Below the pieces are notes generated by a model, which was given only the letters and a program-made list of their open reading frames with translations, was not told the origin of the DNA and did not search any database. Below, piece after piece: positions 13,474 through 26,600 of a stretch of 64,000 nt of DNA. Origin of the DNA: Arthrobotrys musiformis (taxonomy: Eukaryota; Ascomycota; Orbiliomycetes; Orbiliales; Orbiliaceae); NCBI GenBank assembly GCA_036971715.1, contig JAVHJL010000007.1, forward strand, positions 2,356,001-2,420,000, in the 5' to 3' direction. The stretch's first letter is position 1. Each line of letters starts with the position of its first letter. The translations under genes were made by a program, and so were the position numbers.

Positions 13474-14464
13474 GGTAATATAACGCAGACGACTGATACC
13501 GATGAGGACCTATATTGATGACCCATGGATTATGAGCTAGGATGTCGTTATGGTGGCTGAACTCCAAGGACGCGCAGGTGTTGCAGATGTTGTCGAAGAC
13601 ACGGTTCACGTGATCCAACGCCTCTGGTGGCGCGTTAGTTTTGGGGCTAGTTAATCTTCACAACGTCAGGCCGTCTTAACCTTCAAGTGTAACGTAACTT
13701 CACAGATAGTGGGATATCGATACCGGGGTCTACAATATGGTGATCTATGTATGTTCTTTGGATTTGTTCATTACAAGTACGCCCGGTGTGCGTTCCTTTT
13801 TTTCTTCTTCATCAAGTTACAGTTAGGTTTCTCATTTGACCTGGTATCCTTTTCCTCTCTCTTATCTGGGGGAGCTGTAAGTCTTTCATGAAAAAAAAAA
13901 ATAAAAAAAATAAAAAAAAGTAGGTGTGGTAGAGCAAAAAAGTAAAGAAAAGAGAAAACGGAAGCAGCAGCCCAGGAAAAAGAGATGATCATACAATGGA
14001 AATAAAAACGGAGAGGGAAAAACAAGCCCGTTGAGCACTAAAATAGTATGTAACACTGAAGGAGATAGGGATGTGGTGTATCGGAAGAGGTAGAAAAAAG
14101 GGCCTCTAGGATGTTCCAAATAGTTCCCCAGTCCGCTGTATCATTCCATCTCAGTTCCCCCCTCCATCGCTTCTTTACCCAATTAACCCAGCTAGCGGTT
14201 CTGGCCTGCCGAATAAGTCGTGTGTCGAAAAGATGAGAGGAAAAAGGGATCCGAGTTCGAATAAAGTTGCGGACCGATTCACAAATGAAATACCCTTAAA
14301 GTCTTTTTCAAGGTACGGAATTGAGAGAAGTATATAGAGACGGCAAAAGTCCGCGGAGGGATATATTGACTTATGACGTTTTGTGAACAAGGGAGTGGTT
14401 TAAAAAAGAGAATCGCTTATAGGTTCGTTCATTTCAGTCTCCAAAAGCAAGGCAAACACCACAT
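13474..14464. other. intergenic region between RAD10 and eL6 genes
   Basis: It contains the RAD10 promoter side and the 3' flank of the eL6 gene. There are A-rich and T-rich low-complexity runs near 13795-13920. No supported gene. Confidence 0.6.
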
Positions 14465-15443
14465 CTACCACTTCATGAGGTGAGGTCTGTCACCCTTGCT
14501 TAAGCTGAAGGTGGACTTCAAGTAAGAAGTAAGCTGTGGGGTTTGCTTGATGACTGAAAGGAGAGCCTTGTCGACCTCCGACTGGTCGGCACTTCGGTTC
14601 TCTGGGAGAACCTTCTTCTGTAAATTCAGGACCCATGTTAGTTTTCTGATATTACTCAGATCTTTGGAGAATCTTGTCTACAAAGCGCCTTATGTTATAT
14701 GATTCTTACCTCGCTGGCAGCCTTAGCAGCATCGAAGAATTCCTCCTCTCCGCTCTTCTTGGATTCCTCCTTAGCGAAGTACTTGTCATCAAACTTGGCC
14801 AAGTCTAAGCTTGGGAGCTCAATCTTTGTGCTGGTAGCAATGACATAACGAGCATTGACGCGGCGGATTGGGACACCATTAAGCTTGAATGGACCAGTGA
14901 CGAGGAGAACACCATCCTCGAGTGGCTTGAGGTAGACGACACGCTTGCCTCGGAAACGTCCGGCGAGGATTATGAGAACGGTTCCTGGGACGAGGGAAGC
15001 TCTCAGCTTAGCTGGGTGCTGGGTCTTGCGAGCCTGTTGTATCGAAAATTCCAACTCGTTAGTCCTCTGAAGACTCCAAATCTTTTGTATTCATGATTGC
15101 TACGGTGTTCCGCCATCCTTCGGTATCTCGCTTTCTTTCCTCCGTCTGTCTTTTGCATATCCATCTCGATGAACTGACTGGATCACTGATCATGACACCA
15201 TTTCGTCGTTGTTCTTGTCGTCGCCGTTGTCGTCGCCGGAGCCTTTGCCATCACCATCACCAAAACACCAGTTTCCCGCTCATCATCCACCGGTCCACCG
15301 CAGCAATCATGACATAATCTTTCACCTGAGAATAATCAACCCACCTTCTTTGGCTGTGCAATGTCCGCTGTAGGATACCACTTCGAAGCCTTGTTGGCAG
15401 GAATTTCCCGGGTACCGGAGCCGAAGGTCTTTGTTGTCGACAT
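14465..15443 (-). CDS. RPL6: 60S ribosomal protein eL6
   Basis: Structural protein of the large cytosolic ribosomal subunit. Three exons, 15443..15345, 15033..14710 and 14617..14465, give 191 residues. The N-terminus is MSTTKTFGSGTREIPANKAS. The L6e core is in exon 2 and contains SLVPGTVLIILAGRFRGKRV and the VTGPFKLNGVPIRR strand. Exon 3 supplies the basic C-terminus ending HLMKW. Intron 1 is 311 bp, far longer than others in the window, and has donor gtgggt; intron 2 is 92 bp. Long first introns close to the start codon are common in ribosomal protein genes and may affect expression (family knowledge). The terminal exons are too short to be noticed without splicing the gene. Confidence 0.96.
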
Positions 15444-15970
15444 GTCGAAAATGCAAATATGATTAAGGTAGGAAGGGTCGTTAGAGAAGGTCGAGGTGCC
15501 GGTTAACTCGATCGAAAGTGCGAAGGGTGATGTCGGTCGGGGATAGGAAATGGGTATGGGATCTCGTTTTCGTGGTGTTGCTTCTCTCTGGTCGTCGGTT
15601 CAGAGGCGATAATTGGTGGTGCGGTCCTTGCCAGGTGCGCTAACCTCAAAGAGGGTCTTCACCAGAAGGCCAACTGCAGGATGAGGGCTTAGGGCTAGAA
15701 ATTTTCACACAACAGGCAAACACGGCCTCTGATTGGCTGAATCAAACACACACACGCAACACAGCAACACAATCACATGGTGCACACACTGCCACAGCCC
15801 TAGCGTTCTCGCCACTGTGGCTGGTGACTTCCACCCCCTAATATTTCCAACATTAGCAACAACAGACGACCACATTTGCATTGACGAGATGCAGCATATA
15901 TAACATAATAAGGCGGATAACTAAAGAATATCTATGTACATGGTTTACTGTTTAAACATCCACCTCGTTC
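15444..15970. other. eL6 upstream region
   Basis: The 5' flank of the eL6 gene, shared with the 3' flank of the unknown secreted protein gene. It contains an ATTGG (CCAAT on the eL6 strand) at 15732-15736. No gene seen. Confidence 0.5.
15732..15736 (-). promoter_or_regulatory. CCAAT box upstream of eL6
   Basis: CCAAT reads on the eL6 strand about 290 bp before the start codon. CCAAT boxes are bound by the HAP/CBF complex in fungi. A single pentamer can occur by chance, so this is tentative. Confidence 0.3.
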
Positions 15971-18614
15971 CTAAGTGTCTGGCTGGGACTGTTCTCGCGG
16001 TTGAGGCCCCTCGTTGTCTGCGGGTCCTTCGTCTATTTTGACTGGACCCCTAGGGCCTCTGCGTCTTCTCGGCTGGTCCGCAAAACCTATGTCCGGATTG
16101 CCTGGTAGCGAATATTTGATATCATTCGCCATTTGGTCAAGTTTCCCTAATTGCAACCGCCTCAGCATTAACTGAACATCAAGCGGTCTTCCCCCGCTCA
16201 TACTCGGGTCCCCTCCATGGTTGATGTTTGAATAGTAATTATGTGCATTGATGTACTGCACTGGATGCAATCGCCCTGGCATTTCTTCTGCAGTGGTTGG
16301 GAAAGACCATGGCTCTCTATTTTCGGCCTGAACCTCCTCAGACCCTTCAAGTGGCGATAGATTGATCAGAGGGGCCTCTTCCACAATAGGGGTTTCGCCC
16401 CCATTTGTAAACGGCCTGTAGCGTGAGTAGTCGTCGTCATGTTCGAGATTGTCTGCTATATTCTGTCCGAACTGGCCCCACTGCTCAATGTCTCCCTCGG
16501 TGTTCACTTCATCCAAGTAGTCGTTTGTGCCACCGAGGTCCCTAAACGGGTTCTCCGGGAAGAAATCCGTCCAGATACCGGTTTCGAATTCTGACTCAAG
16601 TTCTATGCCCATCTGGTTTTGATTTGGTGGCGGTTCTTGCTGTGGCTCGGGTTCTAGTTGGTCGATTAAATCTTCGATGTCTTTATATATCTCGGGAAGG
16701 CCTCCATCTCCATCATCATTATCTTCATTATCTTCACTATCTTCACTATCTTCACTATACTCTATATCATCGTCGTCATCGTCGTCATGGTCATTGCTAT
16801 CATCCCCAAAAACCTCCTTCCTTTCAAGACGTGCTCTCTCGGGGGGGCTGGTACCGCTAGTTTGAAAAAAATCGGCCCCAAAACTCGGTTCTCTGATGAA
16901 GTTTAAATTATCTTGTACAGGGAGTTGGCCTTGTGTCCCGAGTTGGCTGTGTTCATCATAGATATCACGTACCTGGATTGCTTCATCCTCATACTGGATA
17001 TCTTGCTCAGAAACGTGTGGGGCTGGCGACTCATCGGCCTGCGGGAATTCGTTGCTAGCCTGCTGGAAGTCGTTGCTAGCCTGTTGCAAGTCGTTACTAG
17101 CCTGTTGGAAATCGCTGGAGAACGAGATGGAGGGAATCTCGGATTCTACACCACCGAATCGGGGAGAGACCGCCATTTCTTCTTCTTCCATCTGGTCGCC
17201 TGGTGAGATGAACGACATAAAAGGGGGAAATTGGAAATTATCGCTCGTATCAGGCTCTTCGATCGGGATGCGGTCGTCGCGCGCGGGGTCGTCGACCTCC
17301 ACGCTTTCTTCTAGATAGCCCAACCTTTCCATGAGACGTACTTGCTCTGGTACTTCCAACCCGCCTGGCTGTCGCCTGGGGCTAGGCATGCTTTTGTAAA
17401 CTCGGAATACGATCTCTATGCACCCTGCGGTATCAGGATCCCGCCGCGGTTTCACACCAGAGTAAAGCTCTATATAAGATGGTTTTAAATCAGGCCGATA
17501 TGTACCATCGGGGGAACGTCGCGACATCTCCTGGAAGCAAACTGTGCTGTTGTTAGAATCAAATGCTTTCGATTGGTCCGCCGTCCTCGGTGGTAAATGG
17601 AGCCGTGTGGCTTTTATGCACAAAGGATAGAACAAGTACACACCTTGCATATGGTCTCTTCCCCCTTCGATAACGAGGTAGTCTCCTTCCTGTAAGACGT
17701 CATCATCATATGCTTCGTCCGGTCCCGCAACCACCTCGGTGGCAAGAAATTCGCCGACATATTTTTTCATCCCTGTATTTCCCAAGGGCATTGCCATCGA
17801 ATCGACTCTTTCCCCAAAGGTTGCTGGAGTTAGCTCCCCAAAGGTGGGGTCAGTAGCACTCGCTACGTATACTGTTGTTGTCTGGGCCTCGTCTTCTCCA
17901 GTTTCAGCTTCTATAGGACGGTATGCTTTCCACCTAATAGTGAATCTGCTTAGAGTGGGGGTCCCTAAAACAATGGGTTTCTATGTATCTGGAACGTGTG
18001 CACATATACGCAATACATACCTAACCTTCGAGCTTCGTACGATCTCTGTGCCGGGAAATGACCTCCCCATCGCCAAGAAATTTCTATCCGCACCATTGAC
18101 ATAGACTTCTTCAATTTTTGGCGGGTTGTTCCCCATTTGGGCAATACTTTGAAAGCCTCTGGTGTCAAAGACGGCAATCCTGTGCGGATCGGTAACTGCG
18201 TGGATTGTCCAAGCACCTTGGGCGTAGTCAGCGCCGAAGGAGCACATCGACTCACTCAGAGACTCATAGTTTTGCCGAGAAAAGCGGTAGCCCTGTACGC
18301 AGCTGTGCCATTCTGTCAAAGTAATGGGTTTGTATGTCGTAGCGGCGGTCACTAGCATGCACAAGGAGTCTAGGTTTAGCAAAATAGTACGATATATATT
18401 GCCTGGGCGAATTTAAACGGGAAAATCTCGGGATTGGGGTTTCTGTACCAAATTCGTCGATATCCAAATTATACTCTCCTGGTAGAGTAGTTGCCTTTAT
18501 CCAAAAAAAGCCATTGACAGGTCTTAAAAACTGGAGGAAAATACCTGCCAGAACAATGCGGCTCGTATGCCACTGTCCGGCGCCTGCCATAGCCATGCTT
18601 ATGTTGTTGACCAA
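15971..18614 (-). CDS. predicted secreted acidic protein, unknown function
   Basis: I do not recognise a family. My model has four exons, 18614..18449, 18369..18010, 17964..17644 and 17541..15971, joined in frame to about 805 residues. The N-terminus has a likely signal peptide (RIVLAGIFLQFLRPVNG). The next ~250 residues are compact and contain Trp, Cys and aromatic residues (WHSCVQGYRF, GAWTIHAVTDPHRIAVFD). The C-terminal half is low complexity. It has three near-identical heptads (QQASNDF type), a run of seven Asp followed by SED repeats, and Pro/Gln-rich tracts. The third intron has a strong branch site (ttctaac); the second is only 45 bp and is the weakest call. Secreted status and export are inferred only from the leader. 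The last exon is certain as an open frame of 524 codons. Confidence 0.65.
17050..17112 (-). repeat. 21-bp coding tandem repeat
   Basis: Three 21-bp units at 17050-17070, 17071-17091 and 17092-17112 encode consecutive heptads of the QQASND type in the unknown secreted protein. The units differ at only a few bases each, so the copies look recent. Confidence 0.85.
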
Positions 18615-19271
18615 ATTGAGGATGATTTGTGGTTCTGCGAGACCATGCCATGTCTGCCATGCTTTCCATATGGTAATGAAACCACGGGCGTAATTATGAA
18701 TCTACGTTAGCGGTGTTCGCGGTTGTTTGAGGCGTTTCTCAACGTTCTGAGCACGTTATCGATGCAATAGACTAGTGGCGAGATATATTCTTAAGTTGAG
18801 CGACTGAGTCTCACAGTTATGTTGCATTTTTATGCGTTGGGCCGATATATGTTGAGGACATGGCTTTCAATTGGATCCATGGATCTATTTGCGCCGACTT
18901 TGTCTTTTGTTGTAAATTTAGAATTAGATTAAACTATATCTATTGGCCCTTTCCGATACTATGGCACCTTAGGCCTGTATGATACCACACGAACCTTTAA
19001 GATTGGTATAAATATATACTGATATGCTAACAAAACTAATCAAAAAGTAGAACCGAACTCCATAACATTATACGTAAGATTCCGTGATATATCAAGACCC
19101 AAGCTTGTGTCCGCAATTCACTCCATCCCAAAGGGGGGTATACATTATAAAGCAGCCTGCAGCCTATTACCCTGGCTTACGATACTCCATTCATATCATA
19201 GCTATTATATCCCACAAATACCCAACACCATTATATAACCTCATCCCTTCGGTCTGACAACCGAAAGGGCT
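18615..19271. other. intergenic region, AT-rich
   Basis: It carries the 5' flank of the secreted protein gene and the 3' flank of the rhodopsin-domain gene. I found no frame or RNA gene I would support. Confidence 0.6.
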
Positions 19272-20639
19272 TTATCGAAACGGAAGGTCTCTTAGCACGA
19301 CCACCTGCTCAATTTCCGTCGTTTTTAGCACCCCGTCTATAGGTGGGGACGCTGAGGTTTTCGTCCTGGCCAAGGGCCAAGGCGGTGTTGGGCCCGATTC
19401 CTCGTCCCCGCGTCTGATGTAGACGGTTTCTTCGCTACCGACGAGGCTGTTGAGAGGGTATCCCTTTGAATTGCGGACCGCGCGGCTGCCGGTTCCTGCG
19501 AATTCATCAGGGAGGTTGGATCTTCGTCTACTACCGGCGCCGTATGTTGTTCCTGCTAGTCGGGGGAAGAAGATGGCGACAAGGGGTTTCAGAGATGGGA
19601 TGGAGGCGCAAATGATACCGACGTGCTAGTGTATTTATTAACCGCTGCCTTCCATGCTGAGAAGGTATCTGGGTGGTTTGATTTAACTTACTGCTTCGGT
19701 GGAAGTATAAATGTACAAGTCGTAGCCATACCAGGAAACATCCAGCGTCAGGATCGTATTTCGAATGCTGACAATTCTGAGGCACCCAGCCAAGCAAACT
19801 ATCAAGCCAAGTGAGAACATGGCGATTAATCCCACTTTTTGCTTAGTTGGCAAGCTCAAGTGGAGGACGACCGGCACAGGTAAGACAAGAACTATTATGT
19901 CGAGAACCACGCTGAAGACTCCATGGAGCTATCGTCCGCTACGATGTTAGCTTCGGAATTCTATTATATATAAGCTTTTTTACGGAGTATTATAACGTAC
20001 CAAGACCATATCGGCTTCGTTGGGCAGACATCCCGAACGGTATTCGAACAACTGCATCTCTTTCCAAAAGTTTGAAACTGGATGACATTGGAAAATAATA
20101 AGGCCGGACATCGCAATAACCCAGGAGATCAACAGTCCAAAAGTCACCCATATTGCCACTTTAAATTTCTTAGTTGTGCAAAATCGTAGGTAAAATATGA
20201 GGATCGAGGCTTTGGCAAGTGCGACGGAGTAGGTGAATAAAAGTTGGGTAACGAATTGATATTGTCGGATTACGACCCACTCTTGCGGCTTGATACACAG
20301 AACATTCCTTATCAGCAAAAGCAGATCTTAAAATATATCGATATTACGTTCTGCAAAGTTTTATAATCCTCATACCCTGATATCCCAAATATGTCTTCCC
20401 CAACCGTACTCCTCACTCAGCAGATTAAATATCGACAAAGCATATGCCGTTATCAGCGAAGGAATAATAATCCAGTCATCCAGTCCCAGGCTCCGTAAAA
20501 TAGATGATCGAGTAATAATCCGTAATCCAGCTATTGTCCCGGATAATATCATTAAAGTTATTATCACGGGTTTTAGGTAATGTCCTTTGACCTGCGGGTC
20601 GACATAGTTCGGGTGGGCGAATGATGAAGATTGCGACAT
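19272..20639 (-). CDS. fungal rhodopsin-domain seven-helix membrane protein
   Basis: Integral membrane protein of the fungal Rhodopsin_dom family (the Pth11-related superfamily without a CFEM domain). Four exons, 20639..20376, 20288..20001, 19928..19692 and 19625..19272, all in phase 0, give 380 residues. Diagnostic features are an N-terminal helix (VIITLMILSGTIAGLR), GLDDWIIIPSL, and YGWGRHIWDI, which joins to PQEWVVIRQYQFVTQ. These are followed by KASILIFYLRF, FQCHPVSNFW, DIIVLVLPVPVV and the last helix HVGIICASIPSLKPLV. The cytosolic tail is about 95 residues and hydrophilic. Every exon join falls inside a conserved family motif, which supports the model. The ligand is unknown; these proteins are proposed sensors in plant-associated fungi, but that role is not shown here. 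Confidence 0.9.
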
Positions 20640-23600
20640 CTTTTGTGATATCAACCGATCCTTCGGGATCCGCTTCCAGAATCTTTAGGATCTTTCCTTC
20701 CAATCGCAGAGTCGCTAACAAGGAAAAGTGTTATCTGATCAACCGGGGCGAGAAGTTCGAGAGCCGTTGGGAAGGACGAGGCTTAAAAGCCTGAGAGCCC
20801 CGTGCAGTAACAATACGAATCCAGTCCGTTAAATTTATGAATCCGATTCGTGCATATATACAATTCGACCAGCAATTAATATTATCGATTCAGACCGTGG
20901 GAACAAAAAAAAAAAAAAGAAGCTACGATTTAGTCAAGAAAACCCTCGCAGGGACAGCGGAAGTATATAAAGCGGCCGGCGACACATTTGTATATGCCTC
21001 CAGAGACTAGGTCCACCAACATGGTTATGATTACAACGGGAAGTCGGTAGACCCCAAAATAGGGCCAGCCTCCAGGCTTTCGGAACAATCGTTTTTCTCT
21101 TGTATTTTTTATTTTTCTTTCCAAATTACTTTTTAAATCTGGCGTTTATCAAAAGGCTTCAAGGGAATGTCTGTCTATTTTTCTTTTCAAGCTTCTTAAT
21201 TCAAGAGTCCCCGTACGTGATTCTTGCGTGCTTTTTTGCTTCTTGGGCGTCGGGTGAGGGACCTGGCCACGGTTGGAGAGGTTTTGGGGGGGAGGCTTAT
21301 GGAAACCCACCTTCCTATTACAACACACAGCGGGTGTAATGCAGCCTGGCTCGAGGAACGGTTGTTCGAGGGTTAGTCGGGTGTGGTTCCTTCTCGGGTT
21401 ATAGCTCTGAACACATGGAATCGAACTAAGACATTTGAGGACGATGGTGTTTAATTATGACATTGGGACCTTTGGGTCAATTTTTTGGTAGGGCTGTTAC
21501 TTAATCTTGTGAATATCGAACAATGCTGATATTGTGATAACGACCTGGATCTGGGACCAGTTCGGTTGGAAATTAGCTCGGCCGTGCCTAGGATTAGAAA
21601 GAAAAGAACGAGGCAAAGCTCCCAGTGATTTGTTCGAGATCGCATCTGATGGAGAGATTAATCAAATTCTTTCTGAGAATACTGAATTCGGCTGAACTCT
21701 GTCTGTCGACGGGATGGATGCCGGTTACTTGCATGAATATTGTGGCACCGGCATAAAGCTGAAGCAAAAGATCAAAATCTGCACTAGATGTTCCCGCACA
21801 CGCATGGACATGTTAAACTCCCACATGGCCAAGCGAATCGAAGTTCCAGTATGACGGTGGAAGGGAAAAAAATTTCGTTCCCTGATACTCGTTAGAAACA
21901 CCCAAAATTCTGGAAGGGTTGCGCTCATTTCCCACTCTGCGGGAATCAAATCCCCCCATCGCGCATCGGCACGAATGTTCTAACATGAACCCATGTTGCA
22001 AGCTGAGGTTTGAACATCACGAGCTCTGACGAGAGCTAAGCTGTGCAAGGCAGCACCACAAAATTTGGGGTGGTTTGTCGGCTTGGTTCCACCTTCATGC
22101 ATAAATTACTGCTTTTCTTAGCGAAAACGTGTTCCAGAATGGCGCACTTTTGATGTGGGCAGGAACGGGATGTAAGACATTCGAAGAAGGATCTGAAGCT
22201 TCTTCAAATTGCTTTTCGGGGGCAAGATTGTCGGGTCCGTGCAATGAGATCGGTTACCCGCTGGTCGGAGTTGAGCTTATTGTCGGCACAAAGCTTAGCA
22301 AGGTGAAGACTCAGGACTTCCAATTAAATCCCACATATTTGCGTGCGTGTACAAGAGACCTTTCACATATATTCTGTGGCTTGTTCGGGGACTTTTAGGT
22401 TACTATGTCGTACCTTGTGACTTTGTGCAGTGAAAGCTGCCCGTGCGATCTCAAATCTCGTACCGTGGATCATTTCTGGTTTCGAATAACTGAAGTATCG
22501 CAATTCTTTCCCTGCTTCCTCCCGTTGTTATCATGTGGGCTGGTGAGAAAGCGGGATCTCGTAGATATCTACGGACAAGGTTTATTCCTCGTTCGAGCAC
22601 ATGGGATTGCGAACTTCCCCACAGATCTTAACCATAACCTGACATTGGGGGTGTAGATTACTCGACCAAGCTTCTTCGCTTTCGGACTCGCCGGCTTGTT
22701 ATCTACCCACTATTTCGCTTGTTTGCAATCGAATTGATAGGACACGTGTGGTAGGAGCAACATGGGAGGCCGTTGTGCACGCCGATATCTCGATATACTC
22801 TTTGCGGGCTAACTTCCAGCTTTGATATGCATATACGGACATGAAACAGAAGGTGAATTCTACCGCTTGACGCAATGGATGCATGGCCATCTTTTGCATG
22901 GTTAAATTACGGTAGGCACCGATAATTGGATAACTAGAGATGGTAGATGAGGGCTTGCCAGAATTGGAGCTTACCGTTTTGGCAGAGCAAGATTTCGAAC
23001 TGAAAGAAGGACTTGAGGCGGTTTGTTCACGACGCACAGCCCGTGGGTTCGGCACCAGTATAAAACAGGCATCTGGAAGTGGCCGCCTCTAACGCAAGTG
23101 TGACTAGGCTTACGCCGGGCTAGAAAAATTGGCTGCAACCTTGTGAGAGTGGGCGTTCCTGCATATAAGGATCGGAAACTATCACGGGATTGGTATCCTC
23201 AAGCCGAGGAAGGGAGCTCGAGGTCTTGGTGGATCCACGGTTTCTGAATTTCTGCTGCTTGAGACATCCACGGAAAGAACTGATGTGGTGTTGCAGCGTG
23301 GTCCTGCGGTTCCCAACGGAAACGCATTGGAAACTTGGGAAATCTACGGCCTTAAAACATTCTTTTATTTTCTGGGAATTTGATTACGAAACTCGAGTAA
23401 ATGTCATCTGTAGGAATCATGCAGAACGGGGTTTGTAATAAGGTGATAGTTCGTGACTTCATAGTTATAAATTTAGTTACGATACCATACTACTTAATTG
23501 TCCCCTCCAAATTTTGTCAAATGAATACCACACACCAACACAACCTCTCAAACTCTAACGCCACCGAAAGGGTAAAACCTCATGCCTGCTTGAAAAAAAT

Positions 23601-24093
23601 CCATAGGGATTTATAAAATTCTATCAAAATTTGTATCCCTTCCGCTAGCAAAAAAGGAGCTATACGCTAAAAAGAATGCTCTGAAAGTCAAACTTGATAC
23701 AGAGATTTAAACACCGCGCCGAAAAAGAGAATGTAAGAAAGTAGGAGGCCAGGACAAATGTGACTATGCAAATATGTGCGCATAGATTTTATAATGAATC
23801 GATATCTCACATCTCATATCGACATAGATTTCTCTTGTGAGTTTTCAGATCCCCAGTAGAAGCGCAAAAGAAGGGGAATAGATTCAAGATACTGGGGTGG
23901 GCAATTTTGGTACGGTGGCAATAGCTCAACTTAGCTACGGCTGAGGCGAACGGCTCTCGAGATCGGAGTGGTAGATGTTCCAATCCGAAGGGTCTAGGTT
24001 TTGATATTATTGCCTGGCTGAGACGCGTGTCCTCAAATGAGCTTCACTGGGGTTGGTGATACTAGTGCGGTCGGAGCCGACCCCATCCGGAAC
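20640..24093. other. long intergenic region without a convincing gene
   Basis: About 3.5 kb. The open frames are all short (118 codons at most), do not connect through plausible splice sites and show no motif. A poly-A run lies near 20906-20919. It could hold an unrecognised noncoding RNA or an eroded element, but nothing in the sequence shows this. Confidence 0.5.
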
Positions 24094-26600
24094 TTAAAGC
24101 CTTTCTCCTACCCTTCTAAAGCCAGCATATTCACCCCGCTGGTCTGGAAGTGCCATGAGCATTCCGTTCTCAGTGGTTGGAGTCGGGCCGGTCAGACCCT
24201 TATCCCAAGAAATAATACCGGCCGATTCCATGGCCAATCGGAATAATTGATTTAGGCCATCTAGATTCCATGCGATGGCATTGGGCTTTGTGACAGAAAA
24301 TTTCATGAATATCCTTGATAGCAGCGGCTCCATAATCACCGAGAGGATGGCGATGGCGAGACCAAAAAAAATTATCAAAATGAATGGTATCATCATGAAT
24401 GTTGTATGTGTGCTCGACGCATCAATTAGGACCACATTTTTATAGCAAAACGGGTCCTCACGAGATATGGGAGGATGGGGGCGCCCGTAGGGATCTTGGT
24501 CTATCCCCAGATTTCTTTTTTTGTACTGGTGGCCCGCAGTTATGTCCCGCAGCGCGCCAGCCGGCGCTGCAGAATGTTGACCGTATATATACTTAGTTTG
24601 TGGGACTTGGTATTGTGGGGCTTCGTGACCTAGAGCATAGGATCTAAGTTCATATATTGTACCAATAATTCCGATTGTTACGAGATTCTTGACTTCTTCA
24701 TGCCAAAAGTTGGGAGTGAGTTTTGCTGAACGTCCAATAGTGACGACTTTCCTGTTCGCGAGCAGCACATCTTTCCCGAAAAGATGTGCAAGAAATCCAA
24801 CTTCGTACCACTGGGAGGTGGCTAATAGATAAGAAAGTATCAGGCTTCTCTGGGCGGGAGTGAATATCGGGTCCAAAATCTTCTTTTGGTTATGCCGGAA
24901 ATCGTGGAGAGAACGTAACCCGGTACAGTTGCCCTTTCCGCCCTTCCCATTGCAAACTTCGAGCTGTTGAGCACAAGACATGACACCAACTGGCTCGTTA
25001 TCTGGGCGGGTGTAGGCCGGGTTTCCGACGGGCTCTTCAGGCCACCCTTTGGGCACCCTGGGTACATAACTAGGTTTGAGGTTGCTTTGATCGCTCCGAT
25101 AGAATGGATCGTCGACAGGTTCCTCAAAGCTTAGTCTCCCTGATGAGGAAAATATTATTGATATGTCCGCTTTTGAATCTCCAGGAGAGGTTTCGTTAAA
25201 AATCCCGAGTTCTGGTACCGGATGCCACGAGGAAATGGTCGGACCGTGCATCCCTTGAAACGGCTCTCCATACTCGCGAGATTCAAAGCAATGTGACCTC
25301 CGCGCATATTTAAATTCTTTGGTGCATGGTCGTGTGCTCATGGCTCTTGTATGGTAAACCAGTTAATTATTACGGCGCTTTTAGGAAGAGCTAGTTTAAT
25401 CTATCAATTGGATCGAAGTCATCTCACCGAATTGTATGAATGGAGTCTTCATTCGTCTTCCCATACCGATACTGGTCATAAATAAAGGTCCCGTTTACAT
25501 TGACACCGTCAACGTGGCCCGGGGGGCGACTTGAAGGTTTCGGTGGCTTCTCTTGTTTGCCATCGAGATTACCATCCGTGCCGGTTTCCTTTGGTAGATC
25601 TATATCATTTTTGACACCAGTTAACCTTGTGACTCTTCTTTTAGCTTAAGTTGCTCAGAGCTATAGCAATACCTTCGGCAAAGATATATGGCCATCTTGC
25701 ACCGAAAACATACGTTTTACTAGCCCCGTAGGTGTAATAGTAATCCTTGGGCGAGGACATGTAATATTCTTCCATAGGATTCAAAAGCCTATTGAGCATG
25801 AGGTCCCTCATCCTGACTTTGTAGGTTTTTTCTTTGGTTGATAGTACTGCACAGCTGTGTACACTCCTGATACTAATATCTTCCGCAGTGTTTATCCCAT
25901 AGGTTCGTATTGATATGGGCCCTGTGTCAATTTGGATAGATTCTGATTTGTTTTTATCAGACTTGAAACAAATCTTAGGGTCAAAAGGGCAAGGGATAGT
26001 AGTGACGTTGAGGAAAGGTGAAAAATCTTTGAGAAAATAGGAGGAGTATGGGATACTCCATTTATCAGTCATGGATTTCCATAGGGCGCGAACGTCCTCG
26101 AGGCTGCCTCTTTGGTCATTGTCTGATAAATAGACACCACAAGTCTCTGATGATTTGAGTCGAGCTACCCCCCCTAGCTCGATCTTGCTAACATAGATTC
26201 CGGCAACCTGGAAAGCGACTAGAGTGCCCAGGGCAATGAAAACGATTCCAATATTCTTGGCCCAAGTTCGAGCTTGAGCGTGACTCCTCCCAGCCCAACT
26301 GGCTAACAACTTCAACCCACTGGTAACAATACCTAGTGCGGAGGAGTTTCGTACGTAAACTTCGAAAGCCCTACGGAGGCCGTCACGTGGCTTTCCATGC
26401 GAACCACATTGGTGGATGATGTAGACTACAATCACCCAGAATCTTTCTGCTACGAGGGTTAGGAAGACGACGAGGAAGTTGTTGAGGAGGCTGTATTGGT
26501 CGTTTGTCAAGGTGCAAACGTAAGAATCCCAGACAGTTTTACTGTCATGGTAACGCCATGGACCGACTATAACTTTCTCGACTTCCGGCCGATCCAGCAT
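24094..26600 (-). CDS. large fungal membrane protein, unknown function
   Basis: Resembles a family of fungal multi-helix proteins starting near a VxxGPWR motif; no function is known to me. Three exons, 26600..25673, 25599..25428 and 25345..24094, give 783 residues. The introns are 73 and 82 bp, both with ttaactgg as branch site. The N-terminal part has VEKVIVGPWRYHDSKTVWDS, then a membrane helix (LLNNFLVVFLTLVAERFWVIVVYII) and another at IGIVFIALGTLVAFQVAGIYV. A Cys-containing lumenal or extracellular domain follows with several N-glycosylation sequons. A third helix near the C-terminus reads FMMIPFILIIFFGLAIAIL. The middle exon is hydrophilic and would be missed in a single-frame reading. 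An upstream exon cannot be excluded, but the GPWR motif lies close to the N-terminus in what I recall of this family. Confidence 0.75.

Noticed and set aside
15034..15344. C/D-box snoRNA in eL6 intron 1
   Set aside because: A box C-like ATGATGA is present on the gene strand, but no CTGA box D follows at suitable spacing with a terminal stem.
21400..21440. tRNA-like T-loop (gttcgattcc on the minus strand)
   Set aside because: The flanking bases do not form the 5-bp T stem, and no anticodon or acceptor arms can be paired.
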